From positions 1-11,012 of the forward strand of contig JAFYIA010000016.1 of the NCBI GenBank assembly GCA_017538865.1: 11,012 nucleotides of DNA, given 5' to 3'. The translations under genes were made by a program, and so were the position numbers. A model generated the notes under the pieces. It ran no database searches and had not been told where the DNA came from. It saw nothing but the letters and a program-made list of their open reading frames with translations. Position 1 is the stretch's first letter, and each line of letters begins with the position of its first letter. The stretch is from Aeriscardovia sp. GTDB taxonomy: Bacteria; Actinomycetota; Actinomycetes; Actinomycetales; Bifidobacteriaceae. Below are positions 7,868 through 11,012 of the stretch, piece by piece.

Positions 7868-7923
7868 GGACTAAAATGGAAAGAGAGACAGTTGTCACGA
7901 GGAAATTTCAAAAAAGCGTTTAA
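7864..7923 (+). CDS. Possible 19-codon mini-ORF overlapping the uvrC stop
   Basis: An ATG at 7864 overlaps the uvrC TGA in an ATGA junction and opens a 19-codon frame encoding MRTKMERETVVTRKFQKSV. An AGGAGG lies directly upstream, but its spacing to this ATG is too short for ideal use. It suits the second ATG (7876) poorly as well. In many actinobacteria the gene after uvrC is rapZ, sometimes with the same type of overlap, so this could be a relic start or a leader peptide. It may equally be chance. I recognise no family and translation is unproven. Confidence 0.2.
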   Translation: MRTKMERETVVTRKFQKSV

Positions 7924-7986
7924 AGCTCCGCCCTCTTGGGCGCGCATATGCATTTTTTTCCCAAATAGCGGTGAGAGAGGCGAAGT
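7868..7986 (+). other. uvrC-whiA intergenic region with weak hairpin and T-run
   Basis: This 119-base gap is AT-richer than the genes around it. It holds a 5-base-pair hairpin (CGCCC, loop TCTT, GGGCG; 7929-7942), then a GCATATGC palindrome (7944-7951), then seven T residues (7953-7959). The 10-base distance from stem to T-run argues against a standard intrinsic terminator, though attenuation between uvrC and whiA is possible. I found no good promoter pair. A GACA-GT-TGTC inverted repeat sits at 7888-7897 and has no assigned function. Confidence 0.4.
7975..7980 (+). promoter_or_regulatory. Ribosome binding site deciding the whiA GTG start
   Basis: GAGAGG ends 6 bases before the GTG at 7987. 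No ATG gives the conserved WhiA N-terminus, so this site supports the GTG start. Confidence 0.6.
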
Positions 7987-8949
7987 GTGAGGGGAAACGA
8001 AGTTTATAACGAATTGGCGGGCGTAAGCCTAAGCCCTTCCATGCGGGAGATTCAGATAGCCGTCATGCTGAGGCTGGCTATGACGATCAGCGTCTCGGAA
8101 AGGAGGCTCTCCCTCGAGTGCACCTTCAAGTCCCAGCCTTCGGCCGTATGGCTCAAGGAGGCCGCAAAAGAGGCGTACTCCGTCCCGTCCGAGTTCAAGA
8201 GGGTGCCCAGCCAGGGGGGCTCTTACGCCTTCGCGGTGTCTTTCAACGGCGTCGACGCCAAAAAGCTCCTGCTTTTCAGCAGGCTTCTGGACGTAAAGAC
8301 CAAGAAGATCGCGCCGGCCTTCCCCTCCTTCATAGACGTCTCCTCCATACCCGTGGCGAAGACGGTGTGGAGGGGGGCCTTTATGGCCCGGGGGGAGTTG
8401 AACCCCGAAAAGAAATCTGGGGCCAAGATCTACTGCCCCTTCCCGGATCTGCTGGCGCAGCTGGAGGATGCGGCCGGCGCCCTGGGGCTTGAGGCGCAGA
8501 TCAACATCCGCGGGAGAAAGAAGAGCGTGGAGGTGCCGCCTGCAGAGCAGACGGTAAAGCTTTTGAACCTCATAGGGGCCGGAGAGTGCGCGAAAACCAT
8601 CCGCGCCTCCTACGAGCGCAAGAGCGAAGAAGGGGCGAAGCATGTGGTGGCCCAGCTCTACGAGGCCAACCGGAAGCGCAGCTCCGAAGCCGCCGGCAAG
8701 GCTTGCGAAAGGATCCGCAACGCCTTCAAAATCCTGGAAGGGAGCAAAATCAAACCGGAACTCAGGGAGGCCGGGGAGCTCAGGCTCAAATACCCCAACG
8801 CCACCCTCAGCGAGCTTGGGGCGCTGGCAAGCCCCCCCATAAGCAAGGATGCCGTAGCCGGAAGGATGAGGCGCCTCTACAGGCAGGCCGCAGAAGCCAA
8901 AAATTCCGCCCCCGCGCCCAAGGCCAATCAGCAATTTGGGGCCTTTTGA
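7987..8949 (+). CDS. whiA: WhiA family DNA-binding regulator
   Basis: WhiA is a DNA-binding protein widespread in Gram-positive bacteria. It controls sporulation septation genes in Streptomyces and affects cell division in Bacillus. The 320-residue protein has the usual length. The N-terminus (GNEVYNELAGVSLSP) matches the family's short leading helix. Two LAGLIDADG-like homing-endonuclease-derived halves follow (about residues 20-200, including WRGAFMARGELNPEKKSGAKI and a basic INIRGRKKSVEV). The C-terminal helix-turn-helix is near 265-300 (LRLKYPNATLSELGAL, then SKDAVAGRMRRLYRQ). The tail is low complexity (Ala/Pro/Lys). The GTG at 7987 is backed by GAGAGG six bases upstream. Position between uvrC and pgk-tpiA is conserved in actinobacteria, but the usual rapZ and yvcK partners are absent here. 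Family assignment is firm; the regulon in this organism is unknown. Confidence 0.93.
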   Translation: MRGNEVYNELAGVSLSPSMREIQIAVMLRLAMTISVSERRLSLECTFKSQPSAVWLKEAAKEAYSVPSEFKRVPSQGGSYAFAVSFNGVDAKKLLLFSRLLDVKTKKIAPAFPSFIDVSSIPVAKTVWRGAFMARGELNPEKKSGAKIYCPFPDLLAQLEDAAGALGLEAQINIRGRKKSVEVPPAEQTVKLLNLIGAGECAKTIRASYERKSEEGAKHVVAQLYEANRKRSSEAAGKACERIRNAFKILEGSKIKPELREAGELRLKYPNATLSELGALASPPISKDAVAGRMRRLYRQAAEAKNSAPAPKANQQFGAF

Positions 8950-9004
8950 TCTTATGAACTAAACTCGTTACTAAAAGCGCTTTGACCCGTATTAGGAAGG
9001 AAAA

Positions 9005-10201
9005 ATGGAAAGCATAGAGAAACTTGGGGATCTGACGGGCAAGACCGTCCTGGTCAGGTGCGATTTCAACGTGCCTGAGAACGACAAAGGGGAAATAACC
9101 GACGACAGGCGCATAAGGGCCGCCATTCCGACTTTAAAGAGCCTTCTGGACCGCGGGGCCAAGCTCGTGGTCACGGCCCACCTGGGGCGCCCTGGCGGGA
9201 AGGAGGACAAAGCCTACAGCCTCGCCCCCGTGGCTCAGAGGCTTTCCGAGCTCTTGGGCGCCCCGGTGATCCTCGCCAAGGATGCCGCCGGCCCCGATTC
9301 CAAGAAGCTCGCAAAAGAGCTCAGGCCCGGCGAGGTGCTGCTTTTGGAAAACATCCGGTTCAGGCCGGAAGAGACCAGCAAGGACGAGGCCGAGAGGATG
9401 AAGCTCGCCGAAGACCTCGCCTCCCTGGCCGACCTCTTCGTCTTCGACGGCTTCGGCGTCGCCCATAGGAAGCACGCCTCCAGCTACGACGTCTCCAAGC
9501 TCCTGCCCAGTTACATGGGGCTTTTGGTGGAAAAGGAGCAATCCGCGCTCACCCGCGCGCTGGAGGATCCGGCCAGGCCCTACACCGTGGTAATGGGAGG
9601 GGCCAAGGTCTCCGACAAGCTCAAGGTCATAGTGAATCTTTTGGACGTGGCCGACAGGATCCTCATAGCTGGCGGCATGGCCTATACCTTCATCAAGGCC
9701 AACGGAGGGGAGATCGGCCAGTCCCTCCTCGAGCCCGACATGCTCGACGAAGCCAGGGAGTGCATGAGGATCGCCAAGGAGAAGGGCGTGGAGTTCCTCC
9801 TCCCCAAGGACCTCGTCGTGGCGGACGCCTTCTCCAACGACGCCTCCACGGAAATCGTGGACGCCTACAAGGTTCCCGAGGACATGATGGGGATGGACGT
9901 GGGGCCCAAGACCTGCGAAGAGTTTGCGTCCAAAATTAAGGATTCCAAGACCGTGTTCTGGAACGGCCCCCTGGGGGTGTTCGAGTTCCCGAAGTTCGCA
10001 GAAGGCACCCGCTACATCGCCCAAGCCATGAAGGAGGCCACCGCCAACGGGGCCTTCACAATCATCGGCGGCGGAGACAGCGCGGCCGCCGTAGACGCCT
10101 TCGGATTCAAGGACGGGGACTTCTCCCACATTTCCACCGGGGGCGGCGCCTCTCTGGAGTTCCTCAAGGGCGAAGGGCTCCCCGCGCTCAAGGAAAAGTA
10201 A
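9005..10201 (+). CDS. pgk: Phosphoglycerate kinase
   Basis: This cytoplasmic glycolytic enzyme transfers phosphate from 1,3-bisphosphoglycerate to ADP to make ATP. The 398-residue length is typical of a monomeric bacterial PGK. Substrate-side motifs are RCDFNVP (18-24), HLGRP (59-63) and GFGVAHR (149-155). Nucleotide-side motifs are GGAKVSDK (198-205), WNGPLGVFE (319-327), GGGDSAAA (355-362) and STGGGASLEFL (377-387). The 148-151 segment reads DGFG where most PGKs have DAFG, a mild variant. The ATG at 9005 follows AGGAAGG with A-rich spacing, a strong site suited to a highly expressed gene. It lies 55 bases after whiA and only 2 bases before tpiA. The gap gene that often precedes pgk is not here. 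Identification is secure. Confidence 0.98.
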   Translation: MESIEKLGDLTGKTVLVRCDFNVPENDKGEITDDRRIRAAIPTLKSLLDRGAKLVVTAHLGRPGGKEDKAYSLAPVAQRLSELLGAPVILAKDAAGPDSKKLAKELRPGEVLLLENIRFRPEETSKDEAERMKLAEDLASLADLFVFDGFGVAHRKHASSYDVSKLLPSYMGLLVEKEQSALTRALEDPARPYTVVMGGAKVSDKLKVIVNLLDVADRILIAGGMAYTFIKANGGEIGQSLLEPDMLDEARECMRIAKEKGVEFLLPKDLVVADAFSNDASTEIVDAYKVPEDMMGMDVGPKTCEEFASKIKDSKTVFWNGPLGVFEFPKFAEGTRYIAQAMKEATANGAFTIIGGGDSAAAVDAFGFKDGDFSHISTGGGASLEFLKGEGLPALKEK

Positions 10202-10203
10202 GC

Positions 10204-10938
10204 ATGGCCCAACCTTGCGCCCCCTGGCTCCTGGCCGCCAACTGGAAAATGAATATGGACCACCTGCAGACTTTGGAGTTCATAAGGGAGCTCAGCGTCC
10301 TCCTGCCCAGAGGGGAGGGGGAGGGAGGCGGAGCGGAGATGGCGATCTTCCCGCCCTTCACGAGCCTGCGCACGGCCCAGGTCTTTTCGGCCTCTTACGG
10401 CGTGCCGCTCTCCCTGGGGGCCCAGGACGTTTCCCCCCACTCCTCGGGGGCGTTCACGGGCGAGGTTTCGGCTTCCATGCTCGAGCGCCTCGGGTGCAGG
10501 TACGTCCTGGTGGGGCATTCGGAGAGCAGGAAGAACCACCACGAGACGAAAGAGGAGCTCGTGGGCAAGGCGAAAAACTCCATAGCCTCCCGCATGACCC
10601 CGATACTCTGCGTAGGGGAGAAAGAAAAGGGCGGCGAAGGCATAGGGGAGGCGTGCCGCCAGGCGGAAGAGGTCTTCTGCGATCTGAGCCCCGAGGAGAG
10701 GGCGAAGGTGATAGTCTCTTACGAGCCCGTGTGGGCCATAGGCTCCTCCACTACCGCCTCCCCCGAGAGGATTTCCGACGCGGCCTGCGCCCTCAAGGCG
10801 GACCTGTTGGAAAAGTTCGGCGCCTCTCCCAGAATCCTCTACGGGGGGTCTGTGAACGAGGGGAACATAGAATCTCTCAAGGGCCTGGGGCTTGGCGGGT
10901 TCCTGGTGGGCAGGGCCAGCCTGAGGATCAGCTTTTGA
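10204..10938 (+). CDS. tpiA: Triosephosphate isomerase with a shortened, altered C-terminus
   Basis: This enzyme interconverts dihydroxyacetone phosphate and glyceraldehyde 3-phosphate. The 244-residue protein has catalytic Asn13 and Lys15 (AANWKMN), His105 (VGHSE), Glu174 (SYEPVWAIG) and the phosphate-binding loop YGGSV (213-217). Oddities: the usual GHSERR reads GHSESR; the loop-6 lid reads AIGSSTTA where AIGTGKTA is typical; and the second phosphate-loop motif reads LVGRASL instead of LVGGASL. The protein then ends four residues later (RISF), so the normal C-terminal helix of about 12-16 further residues is gone. At that point the complementary strand carries a transporter N-terminus, so the true 3' end of tpiA has probably been replaced. 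The ATG lies 2 bases after pgk, with AAGGA at the pgk end as its site. The identity is certain; whether this version is the native gene is doubtful. Confidence 0.93.
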   Translation: MAQPCAPWLLAANWKMNMDHLQTLEFIRELSVLLPRGEGEGGGAEMAIFPPFTSLRTAQVFSASYGVPLSLGAQDVSPHSSGAFTGEVSASMLERLGCRYVLVGHSESRKNHHETKEELVGKAKNSIASRMTPILCVGEKEKGGEGIGEACRQAEEVFCDLSPEERAKVIVSYEPVWAIGSSTTASPERISDAACALKADLLEKFGASPRILYGGSVNEGNIESLKGLGLGGFLVGRASLRISF

Positions 10939-11000
10939 ACCGGGGCGGTGGTCATGCGGAGGAATTTCTCCTGCCGCAGATCGTCACTGGTTTGGCGCAT
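10839..11000 (-). pseudogene. 5' fragment of a MATE-family efflux transporter gene, broken off inside tpiA
   Basis: On the minus strand an ATG at 11000 opens a 53-codon frame, with an in-frame TGA at 11010-11012 just upstream that bounds the start. The first 32 residues include FLRMTTAPVQKLILRLALPT. This matches the N-terminal signature of a subgroup of MATE sodium/proton-drug antiporters, in which this segment enters transmembrane helix 1 and is followed by a sequence like IISMLVTS-YNMADT. Here, after the ALPT threonine (about 10906), the frame runs into antisense tpiA (RNPPSPRPL) and stops at 10839-10841. The gene is therefore a truncated head. The match rests on about 20 residues recognised from memory and has not been searched. 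No ribosome binding site is visible in the few bases left. It could be a genomic rearrangement or an artificial join. Confidence 0.55.
10955..10978. repeat. Imperfect hairpin after tpiA
   Basis: TGCGGAGGA pairs with TCCT-G-CCGCA around an ATTTC loop: 9 base pairs with one bulged G. No T-run follows on the plus strand, so it is a poor intrinsic terminator for tpiA. Since it lies inside the MATE-like reading frame on the minus strand, it may be incidental. Confidence 0.35.
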
Positions 11001-11012
11001 GGCATTCGCTCA

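Noticed and set aside
7886..7905. DNA-damage (RecA-independent TTGTC-type) or WhiA-type binding site around GACAGTTGTC
   Set aside because: The TTGTC core matches, but the rest of the damage motif and its TANNNT partner do not. The GACAC core of known WhiA sites is absent.
7929..7959. Intrinsic terminator after uvrC
   Set aside because: The stem is only 5 base pairs and the T-run begins 10 bases after it, so the geometry is wrong for a standard terminator. It is kept only as part of the intergenic description.
8946..8974. Possible pgk promoter TTGATC, 17-base spacer, TACTAA
   Set aside because: The spacing is right, but the -10 matches only three of six consensus positions and lacks the final T. 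A second TTGACC at 8982 is too close to the ATG.
10954..11012. Plus-strand ORF start (MRRNFSCRRSS...) after tpiA as secG or another gene
   Set aside because: It has no ribosome binding site and no SecG-like hydrophobic start. The minus-strand MATE-like reading explains the same bases better.

Overview
The window is GC-rich, gene-dense bacterial chromosome that looks actinobacterial. Three things support this: an ABC-F protein of the mycobacterial Rv1473 type, a WhiA homologue between uvrC and pgk-tpiA, and an S6/SSB pair with actinobacterial features. I cannot place it below phylum. Arginine is mostly encoded by AGG and isoleucine often by ATA, which is unusual for most high-GC Actinomycetota. 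There are no tRNA or rRNA genes, CRISPR arrays, insertion sequences or phage genes.

Layout. On the minus strand, from about 3210 down to 1, four genes read in one direction: the ABC-F ATPase, an SGNH/GDSL hydrolase, rpsF and ssb. ssb runs off the left edge; rpsR and rplI would be expected beyond it. A GC-rich hairpin lies in the rpsF leader. An 83-base AT-rich gap (3211-3293) separates this group from the plus-strand genes and probably holds divergent promoters. The plus strand carries uvrA, uvrC (overlapping uvrA by 7 bases), a 119-base AT-richer gap with a 19-codon mini-ORF, whiA, pgk and tpiA.

How the genes fit together. The left group serves translation and replication (ribosome-associated ATPase, ribosomal protein S6, SSB), with one hydrolase of unknown substrate inserted. 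The right group joins nucleotide excision repair (UvrA damage recognition, UvrC dual incision; uvrB is elsewhere), the WhiA regulator and two adjacent glycolytic enzymes. Many actinobacteria have uvrC-rapZ-yvcK-whiA-gap-pgk-tpiA; here rapZ, yvcK and gap are missing from the locus.

Most notable: (1) UvrC keeps all nuclease residues but ends just after the catalytic histidine, so it lacks the usual C-terminal helix-hairpin-helix domain. (2) tpiA ends about a dozen residues early, where the opposite strand encodes a recognisable MATE-transporter N-terminus that breaks off inside tpiA. This is a rearrangement or an assembly/amplification chimera through a short shared sequence. I found no convincing new defence or mobile system; the rest is ordinary housekeeping DNA.
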